Origin: Myxococcales bacterium
Lineage (GTDB): Bacteria; Myxococcota_A; Polyangia; Polyangiales; Houyiibacteriaceae
Assembly (NCBI GenBank): GCA_029861865.1
Contig: JAOTYL010000017.1
Span: 1-48,579, forward strand
DNA length: 48,579 nucleotides
Direction of reading: 5' to 3'
In this document: positions 30,071 through 41,262 of the stretch, in pieces
Layout of the letters: each line of letters starts with the position of its first letter
Numbering within the stretch: position 1 is the stretch's first letter
Notes under the pieces: model-generated
Told to the model about the DNA's origin: nothing
What the model saw: only the letters and a program-made list of their open reading frames with translations
The model's database searches: none
Made by a program: the position numbers and the translations under genes

Positions 30071-32379
30071 TACGACTTGCGCCGGGGCCGCCGGGCCTCT
30101 CTCTTCGTCCGTCGAGAACGTTGCCCCTTACGTGCCTTTGATGGTGCTTCCGCGACGTCGTGGCGGACTAGCGAGCCGATGACTTCCCGTCCCTGCACTG
30201 TCGCTTCTTCGACCTTCACCGTCACCGGATCGTTCATCGTGAAAATTTTCGATGTTCGGGCGCCGATCAGGCGAATGCCTAAGTCATCTGGCTCGAAAGT
30301 ATCATCGAGCTGTTCGAATGTAAGCAGCACGTTCACGAAAGGTTCTTCGATCTGCACGTAGATTCCGTAGGGCGCAAAACCGCCTATTCGCCCTTCGAAA
30401 GTCTCGCCGATGTGTTGCTGCATGTAGATCGCGCGATAGACGTCCACTACGTCTCTTTCGACGATCATCGCTCTTCGTTCGAGCTCGCTTGCCTGTGCCG
30501 CGAATCGCTGTAGACGTGGCCGGAGTGAGGCAGCGTCCAGGCTTCGGTCATGAATCATGTCCCGCAAGATTCGGTGCACCAACAGATCCGGGTACCGACG
30601 GATCGGTGATGTGAAATGCAGGTAGTCTTTCGCTGCCAACGCAAAGTGACCTGCGGTCGGGTCGGTGTCGTAAATCGCCTGCTGCATTGCCCTGAGCAGG
30701 AGGTATCGTAGCAGCGGAGCTTCGTTGGTTCCGTCGATCCGATGCAGAAATTTGCTGAGCTGTTTGGGGGTCGCCGCGGCCTCTTCGTCTAGCTCGTAGC
30801 CGAACGACCTGGCCACTTGGCAAAACATGGAGATGCGCTCGGGGTCCGGTTCGCCGTGAACTCGAAACACCCCTGGAGCCGCATGGCGTTTGAGATGCGC
30901 CGCAACGACCTCGTTCGTGATCAACATCATGTCTTCGACGATCTGGTAAGCTTGGCGAATCCCCGGATCCTTGCGGGATTGGACGATCGCGTCCGGCTCT
31001 CCGTCGGCATCTAGGACGATCTTCGGCTCGGGGAGGTCGAAATCGAGCGAGCCCCGCTTCAGACGACGTTGGCGTAGACGTTGCGACAGGTCGAGGAGAA
31101 CCTCGAGCGTCCCCGCCCGCTTTTCCGCCGCCGGCTCCCGAGCGCCGTGGCTCGTGAGCCTAAGAGCGCGCGCGACACCATCGTAGGTGAGCTTGCCATG
31201 CGACCTCATCACACCTTCGAAAATTCGGTGTGACGTCACATGGGCCTTCGCGTCGAGCCGCATCTCGACCGCCATGCACAAGCGGTCGCGATTGGGAAGT
31301 AGGGAGGCTAGGTCCGTGGACAGCTCGGGCGGTAGCATCGGAATCGCTCGATCGGGCAAGTAGATGCTGGTGGATCGGGCGATCGCCTCGCGGTCCATGG
31401 CGCTTCCCTCGGTTACGTAATGCGACACGTCGGCGATTGCGACGAGCAGTCGAAATCCATCGCGGTCACGCTCGACCCAAATCGCGTCATCATGGTCGCG
31501 TGCGGTCTCCGGGTCGATGGTGACCAGGTCAATCTCCCGGAGATCGACACGGCGTTTCGAGACGCTCCTCTCGACACGTGCGGGAAGCGCAGCTGCTTCG
31601 AGCAGTACGTCTTTTGGGAACTCCTCTCGGATCCCTTCTCGAATTTTGATCTTCTCGACCTCGACTCGTGCGATGCCCTCGGCCCCGAGCAACTCCAGAA
31701 TGCGAACCTCGGGCCTGTCTTCTCGCTTTTGCGGGAACCTGACGATTTCCGCCAATGCGACCTTGCCCTTCGTGCCATGCTTGGGAGCCTTCCCGACCAC
31801 TCGCATCGGACTACGGAGACGTTCATCATCGGGCTCGAAAACCACGCCGCGACCGCGCGGGTGCAGAGTCCCTGTCACTCGCGCCGGACGTCGTTCGGCG
31901 ACCCCTACGATGTGACCTTCACGACCCTTTGCAGAAGGTTTCGCGCGCACTTGGACTTGATCCCCGTGAAGAGCGGGGCCCATCGCATCCACCGGGATAA
32001 AGACATCGGGGTTTCCGTCGAACACCTTCACAAAGCCGTAGCCCTGGCGAGTGATCGTGAGCCGACCTTCGAGCATCGGGGCCATTGCAGCGGCCTCCGC
32101 TAACCGCTCTTGTGCGCGCCGTCCGCGCCCACGGCTCGCCTTTTGCTTCTCTCGCCCGCGCTTCTTGTTCTTGGAGCTAGCAAGTGCGCGGAATCGCAAC
32201 CCGGGCATCTCGCCCACGACGTTGTCGTCGGCGAGCAGCAGCAGCTGCCGGATGACTTCGTCCTTGGCCGCCCTCGAGACTTCGAGTCGCCCGCATAGCT
32301 CTCCGACGTGCATCGCACGCGGGGCATGTGCCTGCAGGACGCGCAGGATTTCGTCTTTCTCAGGAATCTGTTCTTTCAT
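30070..32379 (-). CDS. rnr: Ribonuclease R
   Basis: Processive 3'-5' exoribonuclease able to degrade structured RNA. It has 769 residues: an N-terminal winged-helix, a Lys/Arg-rich stretch near 68-90, cold-shock domain (GRLTITRQGYGFVKVF), the RNB catalytic domain with TIDPETARDHDDA supplying the metal-binding aspartates (His replaces the common Phe), a SPIRRYPDLLVHR motif, a C-terminal S1 domain (GETFEGRIGGFAPYGIYV) and a very basic tail. It starts 5 bp after the PQQ-propeller lipoprotein gene and is coupled to the phosphorylase gene. Confidence 0.96.
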   Translation of the reverse strand: MKEQIPEKDEILRVLQAHAPRAMHVGELCGRLEVSRAAKDEVIRQLLLLADDNVVGEMPGLRFRALASSKNKKRGREKQKASRGRGRRAQERLAEAAAMAPMLEGRLTITRQGYGFVKVFDGNPDVFIPVDAMGPALHGDQVQVRAKPSAKGREGHIVGVAERRPARVTGTLHPRGRGVVFEPDDERLRSPMRVVGKAPKHGTKGKVALAEIVRFPQKREDRPEVRILELLGAEGIARVEVEKIKIREGIREEFPKDVLLEAAALPARVERSVSKRRVDLREIDLVTIDPETARDHDDAIWVERDRDGFRLLVAIADVSHYVTEGSAMDREAIARSTSIYLPDRAIPMLPPELSTDLASLLPNRDRLCMAVEMRLDAKAHVTSHRIFEGVMRSHGKLTYDGVARALRLTSHGAREPAAEKRAGTLEVLLDLSQRLRQRRLKRGSLDFDLPEPKIVLDADGEPDAIVQSRKDPGIRQAYQIVEDMMLITNEVVAAHLKRHAAPGVFRVHGEPDPERISMFCQVARSFGYELDEEAAATPKQLSKFLHRIDGTNEAPLLRYLLLRAMQQAIYDTDPTAGHFALAAKDYLHFTSPIRRYPDLLVHRILRDMIHDRSLDAASLRPRLQRFAAQASELERRAMIVERDVVDVYRAIYMQQHIGETFEGRIGGFAPYGIYVQIEEPFVNVLLTFEQLDDTFEPDDLGIRLIGARTSKIFTMNDPVTVKVEEATVQGREVIGSLVRHDVAEAPSKARKGQRSRRTKREARRPRRKS

Positions 32380-32384
32380 CGTGT

Positions 32385-33662
32385 TTACCGCAGGGCGTGA
32401 ACCCCTCCGTCATCTGATCCGACGTAGAGTGTTCCGTCCGGTGCGATTTCCACCGAGGAGTCGACGTCTTGGCCGATGTTGTAGCGCCAGAGAACCGAGC
32501 CGTTCGGATCGATGCAATAGAGCAAGTTGTCTTGTGAGCCTACGTAAATGCGCCCGTCAGCATCGATTCGGGCCGATGCCCGTACCCTCCCGCCGGTGGC
32601 TACCTTCCATCGGAGCGCGCCTGTCGGCGCGATTGCGTAGACGTTTCCATCATAAGAGCCCGCAACGATAGTGCCATCCCGGCCGATCGCAGGCGTGGCG
32701 CGTACCTCGTCGCCTGTCTTGAATCGCCAGAGAATCGCTCCGGATTGGTCGACCTGCACGATCTCGCCGCGGCCGGTCCCAACGTAGATGCGGCCCTCGT
32801 CATCGACGGACGCAGCGCCTTCGATCGCTCCACCAAGCGGCGTCTCCCAGGCTACCGAGCCGTCGGGCCGAAGCCCGATCAGCGAGCCTTCACTCGTCCC
32901 GATGACGATGAGCTCTGCCGGATGGATGGCCGGGGCGCTTCGGACGTGGTTCGCCGTCGGTTTTTGCCAGTACAGTCGACCCAGCAGATCCACCGCAAGC
33001 ACTCCATTGGCGACCACGTAGATCCGTCCGTCGGGGCCGAGCGTTGCCGAGGCGTCGATGACATCTTGAAGTGGAAGCTTCCACCTCGGTTGCCCGTGCA
33101 GCGAAAGCGATACCAATTCGCCTTGGTGTGTTCCGAAGATCACCGAGCTTCCGACCACGAGGGCCGTCGGATAGATTCTCTCTCCTGCCGCGTATCGCCA
33201 CTTCAGCGTTCCGTCGGGATTGAGCGCGACGAATTGCCCGTCGAGAGAACCCACATAGATGGTTCCGTCGTGTCCCGTGACGGGTGACGCGAAGACTCGC
33301 GCGCCGGTCTTGTAGATCCAGACGGAAGACGGGGATGCTACGGGACCTCGATTCTCGCTTCGGCCTGTATGCGCCGCGTCGCCCATGAATCCGTTGGCGC
33401 TCCTCGGAAATGCTCCGGCATCCGCGTCTCCCGCTGTTGGATCGACAGGTGGTATCGCCAGCTCGGCCAGGACTTCCTCGACGAAGCGACACCGCCCTTC
33501 GTGACAAATTCGATCTGCCCGGCACTCCGTATCGGACATACAGGGAGTCGAAGGACGCGAACGCGCACCACTGCACGCGGACGCTACGAGAAGCAGGCCG
33601 AGAGCCCCGAGAAGGCGGAAGCGAGAGCGCAAAGCGCCCGACTTATACCATCGCCAATCCAT
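32385..33662 (-). CDS. PQQ-type beta-propeller lipoprotein
   Basis: 425 residues with a hydrophobic signal and lipobox VASAC (Cys30), then a small Cys-rich segment (CMSDTECRADRICHEGRC, about 41-58) like those of myxobacterial surface proteins, then a propeller from about residue 105 to the end. Repeats have the form DGTIYVGSLDG..LNPDGTLKWRY, recurring at about 40-residue intervals and ending in [14 protein letters not shown]. The fold is that of BamB and PQQ-binding propellers, but the Cys-rich insert and the lack of bam genes nearby make BamB unlikely. The gene is in a minus-strand run 5 bp before rnr. Confidence 0.85.
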   Translation of the reverse strand: MDWRWYKSGALRSRFRLLGALGLLLVASACSGARSRPSTPCMSDTECRADRICHEGRCRFVEEVLAELAIPPVDPTAGDADAGAFPRSANGFMGDAAHTGRSENRGPVASPSSVWIYKTGARVFASPVTGHDGTIYVGSLDGQFVALNPDGTLKWRYAAGERIYPTALVVGSSVIFGTHQGELVSLSLHGQPRWKLPLQDVIDASATLGPDGRIYVVANGVLAVDLLGRLYWQKPTANHVRSAPAIHPAELIVIGTSEGSLIGLRPDGSVAWETPLGGAIEGAASVDDEGRIYVGTGRGEIVQVDQSGAILWRFKTGDEVRATPAIGRDGTIVAGSYDGNVYAIAPTGALRWKVATGGRVRASARIDADGRIYVGSQDNLLYCIDPNGSVLWRYNIGQDVDSSVEIAPDGTLYVGSDDGGVHALR

Positions 33663-33680
33663 GCTGAAACTCTACCCGGC

Positions 33681-35417
33681 CTACCAACTGAAGAGCCGAA
33701 TCTCAGTGCCTTTCTGTACCGCGACGCGCCGACCGTCGGGGCTGATCGCGACGCTTCGGACCTCGCCGGGAACGGTGTCCCAGTCTGATGGCCTCAGCCA
33801 TAGCCCAGTCGCTCCGTTTTTCCAGTCTCGGACGACGATGCCCTGTGAGTGCGGAATTACGTAGCGTGAGCCATCCGGCGTGATCCGCGCCCCTCGAATT
33901 GGCGCCGGTAGTGGGCTTCCGGGAGCCAGGTCGATCGGACGGCCGGCGGGCTTGGCCAACGCATCGAGCGGCACGATCCGAAGTCGATCGCCGGTCGCAG
34001 CGAGAAGACCTTGGGGCGCCCACCCAAGCACCGCCCAATCGAGTGCTGACGCCGGCCGATCGATCGGTGTCTTGCAGGGTGTGCCGACAGCCGCCCTGTC
34101 TATCGGAACCCGGTGAGTGCGCTTTCCACGCACGGGTCCCACTTTCGCTTCGAAGCCTGCGCACGTGACTTGCACCCCTTCTACCCGGAAACGACTGTCT
34201 GGATCACGGATTGCGGGAAGCACCTCCAACTCGGAAAGCTTGGAACGCGTCCCCGTGCTGATCTGGATCTTGCGTGGCTCGCGCCCCCCGACTACGAGGG
34301 TGTCCGAATCGAGGAAGTGAAGCGGCACAGGACTCGGTTCGCTGTCGAGTCGCTGCCAGGTGGCAGCGCTTCTCGCCCTCGTGCGTTGCCAGGCTGCGTC
34401 AACTCGCTTTCGGTCTTCGGGGAGTGGTTGCGTGGCCGACTGGTTCCACCATCGCTGAAGCTCGAGGGCGCGAACGAAATCGCCCCGCTTTATGGCGGCA
34501 GCCGCGGCGACTGTCGATGCCCGTGCAGCGCCAGGTGACCGTTGGCACTGAAGGCCCTGGGTACCCGACAAACCGAGTCGGGCCACCCCGCCCTCGCGAC
34601 AAAACGCGCGAAACGCATCGAGCACTTGCGCCGCGAGCTTCTCCGCCCCTGAAGGGTCGGAGCCGAGTATGGCTGCTGCTTGATCGGCGAGCTGTTGAAA
34701 CGTGGCTTCGGGCTGTGACGGGTCTCTGGCGAAACCACCGGGCCTGTTCAGCCAGGTCAGCGGCACCACTGTCTCCCCGATCCGAGTGTCCGCAATCACG
34801 TCGTCGTATCCGTCGGAGTCGTGATCCTCGATGCGAAGGGACAACTCGATCGGAACCGCAGAGTCGCCGTTGGGTGGCAAGATTGTGATCCGTTCCCGTA
34901 CCCGGGGTTCAGCCTCCACCGAGAGAAGCCACAAATTTTGACGTGGGCCGGTTTCGCACCTGTGCTCGACTTTGACGACGACCAGCGACTCGGAGAGTTG
35001 ACGTATCTCGGCCTTCGGCTCCAAGCAATGACCTGGCACCATGAAGGAATCGATCCTGCGAGAGCTCGCCGTCATCCCGCGTGGATAACCGGCCTGCAGC
35101 CGAATTCCTTCCGGACTGGCCGATGCGACCAGGGCGTCGATCACTTCGTTGCCATCCAAGTCCAAACGCAGCACCGCCAGGGCGTAACCCGCCTCGAGGA
35201 CCATTGTCGACTCCTCGATGGGGACCTCCACCTGGCCAGCCTCGAACACCTCTCCAACAGGCCACTCTGGGGCGTCCTTCGCGTTTTCTTCAGCCGCCTC
35301 GGTCGTGCTGGTCTCTACGTCCTCGAGACCGAACGGCACTTGTTTGCGGCCCGTGCAGCTGAGCACCAGCAACATGACCAGTGCGGTGAGAAACCGCGTC
35401 GTTTGACGCCCGTTCAT
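33681..35417 (-). CDS. Large predicted lipoprotein with a C-terminal propeller-like part
   Basis: 578 residues; N-terminal signal with lipobox VLSC (Cys21). I do not recognise the family. The N-terminal part has strands like those of integrin/FG-GAP-type repeats (LRLDLDGNEVIDALVASASPEG near 75-95; IEDHDSDGYDDVIADTRIG near 198-216, with Ca-loop-like Asp spacing). A helical Ala/Arg-rich segment follows near 235-350. The last 200 residues are WD-like blades (VVRDWKNGATGLW, then VRSVAISPDGRRVAVQKGTEIRLFSW at the end). It lies 18 bp upstream of the PQQ lipoprotein gene on the same strand; probable co-operonic surface or periplasmic protein. Confidence 0.65.
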   Translation of the reverse strand: MNGRQTTRFLTALVMLLVLSCTGRKQVPFGLEDVETSTTEAAEENAKDAPEWPVGEVFEAGQVEVPIEESTMVLEAGYALAVLRLDLDGNEVIDALVASASPEGIRLQAGYPRGMTASSRRIDSFMVPGHCLEPKAEIRQLSESLVVVKVEHRCETGPRQNLWLLSVEAEPRVRERITILPPNGDSAVPIELSLRIEDHDSDGYDDVIADTRIGETVVPLTWLNRPGGFARDPSQPEATFQQLADQAAAILGSDPSGAEKLAAQVLDAFRAFCREGGVARLGLSGTQGLQCQRSPGAARASTVAAAAAIKRGDFVRALELQRWWNQSATQPLPEDRKRVDAAWQRTRARSAATWQRLDSEPSPVPLHFLDSDTLVVGGREPRKIQISTGTRSKLSELEVLPAIRDPDSRFRVEGVQVTCAGFEAKVGPVRGKRTHRVPIDRAAVGTPCKTPIDRPASALDWAVLGWAPQGLLAATGDRLRIVPLDALAKPAGRPIDLAPGSPLPAPIRGARITPDGSRYVIPHSQGIVVRDWKNGATGLWLRPSDWDTVPGEVRSVAISPDGRRVAVQKGTEIRLFSW

Positions 35418-35451
35418 GACCGAGGGTTAGCACGCGGCTGTGCGAGGAGCC

Positions 35452-35907
35452 TCAAAAGAAACAGTCGTTGGGTCCAGGCACGCATATCGCGTCGCCATCT
35501 GCGATCGGGCACGGAAGGCCGGAAGCAGGGCACAGGTCACCGGCGTCGAGGCATCGAAAACCACATAGACAATCTCCGTCGATGTCGCACGGCTCGAAAC
35601 AGACCAAGGTGTCGTCGACACCTCCCGCGACGCTCGACGGATAGCAGCTTCCGTTTCGACCGATCAGGGCTCTTGGGCAACCCGGTGCCGTGGGGCCTTC
35701 AGCGGCGCAGGTCACGGTGCAAATTCCGTTTGTGTAGGAGATGCCCGCAAAGTCGACGGTCAGCTCCTCGCAGAGCTCGGCCGTCGGGACACAGTTCTCC
35801 AGGTTGAAACAGGTGTCGTAGATCGGCGATATGAGATCGTTCCGACAACCTTGGACGACGCAGAGTCCGAGGCACATAATGGTCAGTGGAAGCAAGCGGG
35901 AAACCAT
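35452..35907 (-). CDS. Small Cys-rich lipoprotein
   Basis: 151 residues: signal peptide and lipobox VVQGC (Cys21), then a mature part with about 17 cysteines, many in paired spacing (CEPCDIDGDCLCGFRC-like, and CPASGLPCP near the end). The pattern suggests a disulfide-stapled extracytoplasmic domain of the type common in myxobacterial genomes. No known enzyme motif. The start is ATG at 35907, 3 bp after the rhomboid-like gene, so the two are tightly linked. Confidence 0.7.
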   Translation of the reverse strand: MVSRLLPLTIMCLGLCVVQGCRNDLISPIYDTCFNLENCVPTAELCEELTVDFAGISYTNGICTVTCAAEGPTAPGCPRALIGRNGSCYPSSVAGGVDDTLVCFEPCDIDGDCLCGFRCLDAGDLCPASGLPCPIADGDAICVPGPNDCFF

Positions 35908-35910
35908 GGC

Positions 35911-36609
35911 CTAGTTTAGCCAGCGCGGCTCGTCGGTGCGACCCCCGGCAATCACGTCGAGGGAGCCCTTCTTCTTCTTGCGTTTACGGCGCCGGCGCCT
36001 GGTCGGAGGCCTTCGCAGCCACTCGATGAAACCCATGCCGCCACCGATCGCGCCGAGGTCTGCCGCGAAGGAGACGCCATTGCCCGACGTGATGAACATC
36101 AGGGTGCTCAAGGCCAACACGAGGTAAATGATGTGGACTGGTTTCATGTCGATCACGCCAAAGAAGCTCATTCGACCCTGGCCGCGGTAAGACCATGCAA
36201 ACGCCGCAATCGATCCGAGCAGGATCGCTTGGGCGCCAAACAAAGGCTGTGGCTTCGCCAAGAACAAGCCGACCAGGATGCCGAGGGTAGCCGACGAAAG
36301 AGCCGCGATGACGCACAATTGAATCGTCCGCTTTTGACCGAAACGTTGCTCGAAAGGCGCGAGCATCCACCACAAAAAGAGCAGCGTAATCAGCATCGAA
36401 AACACATATTGCGGCCCGGTCGGCGCGGCGAAGACGTGCGTCCCAATCTGCCAGAGCGTGTGCACACCGAGCCCTGCAGTATGGAGGGCCAGGGCTTCGA
36501 AGACTGGGACGCCCAACCAGTTCTGCAGAAGGATCTGCGCAATCCAGGCACCGAACAGAGCGATCAAGAGCTTTTTGACGAACGGAGTGAGTGGCGGAAA
36601 ACGAAACAC
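35911..36609 (-). CDS. Rhomboid-like membrane protein without catalytic residues
   Basis: 232 residues with about six membrane helices and a Lys/Arg-rich cytoplasmic tail (about 202-217). The architecture and spacing resemble rhomboid proteases. However, the place of the catalytic GxSG motif reads FGAQAILLG (Ser replaced by Gln), and the helix that should carry the catalytic His reads DLGAIGGGMGF (Asp at the His position). It is therefore most likely an inactive rhomboid (iRhom/Derlin-like pseudoenzyme). It is followed after 3 bp by the Cys-rich lipoprotein gene, which could be its client. Rhomboid assignment is from topology and motif position only. Confidence 0.6.
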   Translation of the reverse strand: MFRFPPLTPFVKKLLIALFGAWIAQILLQNWLGVPVFEALALHTAGLGVHTLWQIGTHVFAAPTGPQYVFSMLITLLFLWWMLAPFEQRFGQKRTIQLCVIAALSSATLGILVGLFLAKPQPLFGAQAILLGSIAAFAWSYRGQGRMSFFGVIDMKPVHIIYLVLALSTLMFITSGNGVSFAADLGAIGGGMGFIEWLRRPPTRRRRRKRKKKKGSLDVIAGGRTDEPRWLN

Positions 36610-36625
36610 GTGTGGCTCCGGCTAA

Positions 36626-37162
36626 CTACGGTATGATACCAAGCGGACACTCGACGCCGCCATCTGCGGTTTGGAAATTGACCGTCGGGAGGTCCAGCAA
36701 GAGCTGCGTTCCACCATCGATCGGCATGATGCCTTGAGACAAGATGGGGGAGCAGTCAACGATGAAGTTCTGACTCGTGGTGGCCCGCCAGCGATATTTA
36801 TAGTCCCCCTCGCGGTCTTTGAGAATGGCGCCCGTCCCGCCGCACCGACCTCGAGTGACGGTCAACGTGTCGAGAAAAGCCCCGCCATCTATCACCGTAG
36901 CGTTGGAATCGGTCGCCGCATCGCACTTGAGGGTGAACTCCGGAGCGGACCAGAATTCCGTCTCCAGATCGTCGATGATCGCAAGCTCGACCAGAGCGAT
37001 GTTCTGGCAGGTGGTCATGTTGGGGTTCTGTGTTTCGACAAGCCACTGACCGCGTACTTGGACATCGCAGCCCGAGGGGTCGAAGCGCTCATCTCGTACG
37101 CAGCCGGCCTCTAGCGCGCTCCCCGTCAGGGCCATCAGGAGCACGAGCTTCGAAACCCTCAT
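36626..37162 (-). CDS. Predicted lipoprotein of unknown function
   Basis: 178 residues; signal peptide and lipobox LEAGC (Cys21), then a mature part with five or six cysteines and mostly beta-strand composition (VRGQWLVETQNPNMTTCQNI, ILSQGIMPIDGG). No family recognised. The gene is the first of a seven-gene minus-strand run with small gaps reaching the phosphorylase gene at 28742, and it is divergent from the small heat-shock protein gene. Confidence 0.65.
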   Translation of the reverse strand: MRVSKLVLLMALTGSALEAGCVRDERFDPSGCDVQVRGQWLVETQNPNMTTCQNIALVELAIIDDLETEFWSAPEFTLKCDAATDSNATVIDGGAFLDTLTVTRGRCGGTGAILKDREGDYKYRWRATTSQNFIVDCSPILSQGIMPIDGGTQLLLDLPTVNFQTADGGVECPLGIIP

Positions 37163-37169
37163 TGCCGAC

Positions 37170-37197
37170 AGCCTATCGCGCCAAGAAAAGCAGTCAA
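37170..37197 (-). promoter_or_regulatory. Candidate promoter of the seven-gene minus-strand run
   Basis: On the minus strand TTGACT (37197-37192), a 16-bp spacer and TAGGCT (37175-37170) lie just upstream of the first lipoprotein start. The -35 is good and the -10 is weak. Confidence 0.35.
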
Positions 37198-37205
37198 TTC
37201 GGAAG

Positions 37206-37233
37206 TTGACAGCGCTATTTCCGTGCTTAGTTT
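37206..37233 (+). promoter_or_regulatory. Candidate promoter of the small heat-shock gene
   Basis: TTGACA (37206-37211), a 16-bp spacer and TAGTTT (37228-37233) lie about 100 bp upstream of the Hsp20 start and face away from the other promoter. The -10 is weak. No CIRCE element (TTAGCACTC-N9-GAGTGCTAA) and no clear sigma-32 consensus was seen. Confidence 0.4.
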
Positions 37234-37331
37234 GCTAGAACGTCGGAAGGCGAGTTTGGCCCAATGGTGGAGCCGAGCTGGCTTGGACGAACTGGCGGGC
37301 CTGTGTGTGCAGGTCCACGGAGGAGTGCATC

Positions 37332-37739
37332 ATGCTTGTTCGATGGGATCCATTTGAAGAGATGAATCGCCTCCATGACCACTTCTTTGGTGGCAGGGGG
37401 GCCAACACGCAGCCGTTCCAAGTCGCGGTCGACATCCGCGAAGAAAACGATGCGTATTTCGTCGATGCGGAAGTACCAGGCCTCGCGGCCAAGGACGTCC
37501 AAGTCGATGTAGAGAAAAATGTGCTCACCATCCGCGGCGAGCGGAAGGTAGAGAAGGAAGAGGGCGAGGGTAAGTACAAGCGTATTGAGCGGCGTTACGG
37601 GAGCTTTTCGCGCTCGTTCACCCTGCCCGAAACAGTCGACGCAGACAACATCAGCGCCGATCTGAAAGATGGCGTGCTTGCCCTGCGGCTTCCCAAAAAG
37701 GAAGCCCCCAGCCCGCGCACCATCGCGGTCAAATCTTAG
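37332..37739 (+). CDS. Small heat-shock protein, Hsp20/alpha-crystallin family
   Basis: ATP-independent holdase chaperone of 135 residues. It has a short N-terminal arm (MLVRWDPFEEMNRLHDHFF), the alpha-crystallin domain (about 30-120: VAVDIREENDAYFVDAEVPGL, NVLTIRGERK, YGSFSRSFTLPETVD) with the A/S-x-LKDGVLALRLPK consensus, and a short C-terminal tail with TIAVKS. A strong Shine-Dalgarno GGAGGAG (37319-37325) sets the ATG at 37332. Two hairpins follow the stop. Confidence 0.95.
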   Translation: MLVRWDPFEEMNRLHDHFFGGRGANTQPFQVAVDIREENDAYFVDAEVPGLAAKDVQVDVEKNVLTIRGERKVEKEEGEGKYKRIERRYGSFSRSFTLPETVDADNISADLKDGVLALRLPKKEAPSPRTIAVKS

Positions 37740-37761
37740 AGGCTTCTCGTAATAGCCTGTC

Positions 37762-37787
37762 ACGACCCCGTTCGCGGGGTCGTTTCC
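37762..37787 (+). terminator. Rho-independent terminator of the hsp20 gene
   Basis: A perfect 9-bp stem ACGACCCCG/CGGGGTCGT closed by a TTCG tetraloop (37771-37774) and followed by TTCC. It lies 22 bp after the Hsp20 stop. Confidence 0.75.
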
Positions 37788-37791
37788 ATTT

Positions 37792-37810
37792 AAAGGGGAC
37801 AGTCCCCTTT

Positions 37811-37812
<2 letters not shown>
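37792..37812. terminator. Bidirectional terminator-like palindrome between hsp20 and sucA
   Basis: AAAGGGG-acagt-CCCCTTT followed by TT on the plus strand, with A-rich sequence on the other side so that it can act in both directions. It touches the sucA stop codon (TTA at 37811-37813). A GGGGACAGTCCCC-type palindrome is common as an intergenic repeat in environmental genomes, so a REP-like element is possible. Confidence 0.6.
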
Positions 37813-40747
<2,935 letters not shown>

Positions 40748-40861
40748 CTCCGAGTCGTCGCCTCACTCACGCTGGTCGTCCATCTATCGTAGCCGGTTCG
40801 TTTGCGTGGTGCTAGCAACACCGCTGGTGGCTCTGGGAGACTTGGCGCATCATCGACGGCC

Positions 40862-41260
40862 ATGACGCGGATCTTCATTGTTCTCTCGGGTTTGCTGGGG
40901 TTCGTGGCCGTCGCTCTCGGCGCGTTCGGTGCACATGGCCTCAGGTCGCGCCTCGAGTCGCTTCCAGACGGCGCAAGGCGGCTCGAGTGGTGGAATACCG
41001 CCGCCCACTACAACCTGACCCACGCTCTCGCGATCGCCCTCGCAGCGTGGCTCGTTCACCGGGGTAGAGGCGTTCCAGGAACGATTGCGGGGTGGTCGTT
41101 CACCGCAGGCGTCGCGCTCTTCAGCGGAAGCCTCTATGCGATGACGCTCACCGGGGAGACCAAGCTCGGCGCCATCACGCCTTTTGGTGGGTTGTTGCTG
41201 CTCGTCGGCTGGGCCGCCGTCATCGTGGCGGGGCTGCGCCTCGGAGCGGGTGACAGCTGA
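40862..41260 (+). CDS. DUF423 family inner-membrane protein
   Basis: 132 residues with four membrane helices: LSGLLGFVAVALGAFGAHGL, a second at about 55-72 (LTHALAIALAAW), a third near 78-95 and a fourth near 105-126. The ALGAFGAHGL motif is the family hallmark (E. coli YgdD). Function unknown. The ATG at 40862 is chosen because the 20 residues before it are not family-like. It ends 2 bp from the convergent DUF4340 gene with no terminator between. Confidence 0.88.
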   Translation: MTRIFIVLSGLLGFVAVALGAFGAHGLRSRLESLPDGARRLEWWNTAAHYNLTHALAIALAAWLVHRGRGVPGTIAGWSFTAGVALFSGSLYAMTLTGETKLGAITPFGGLLLLVGWAAVIVAGLRLGAGDS

Positions 41261-41262
41261 GA

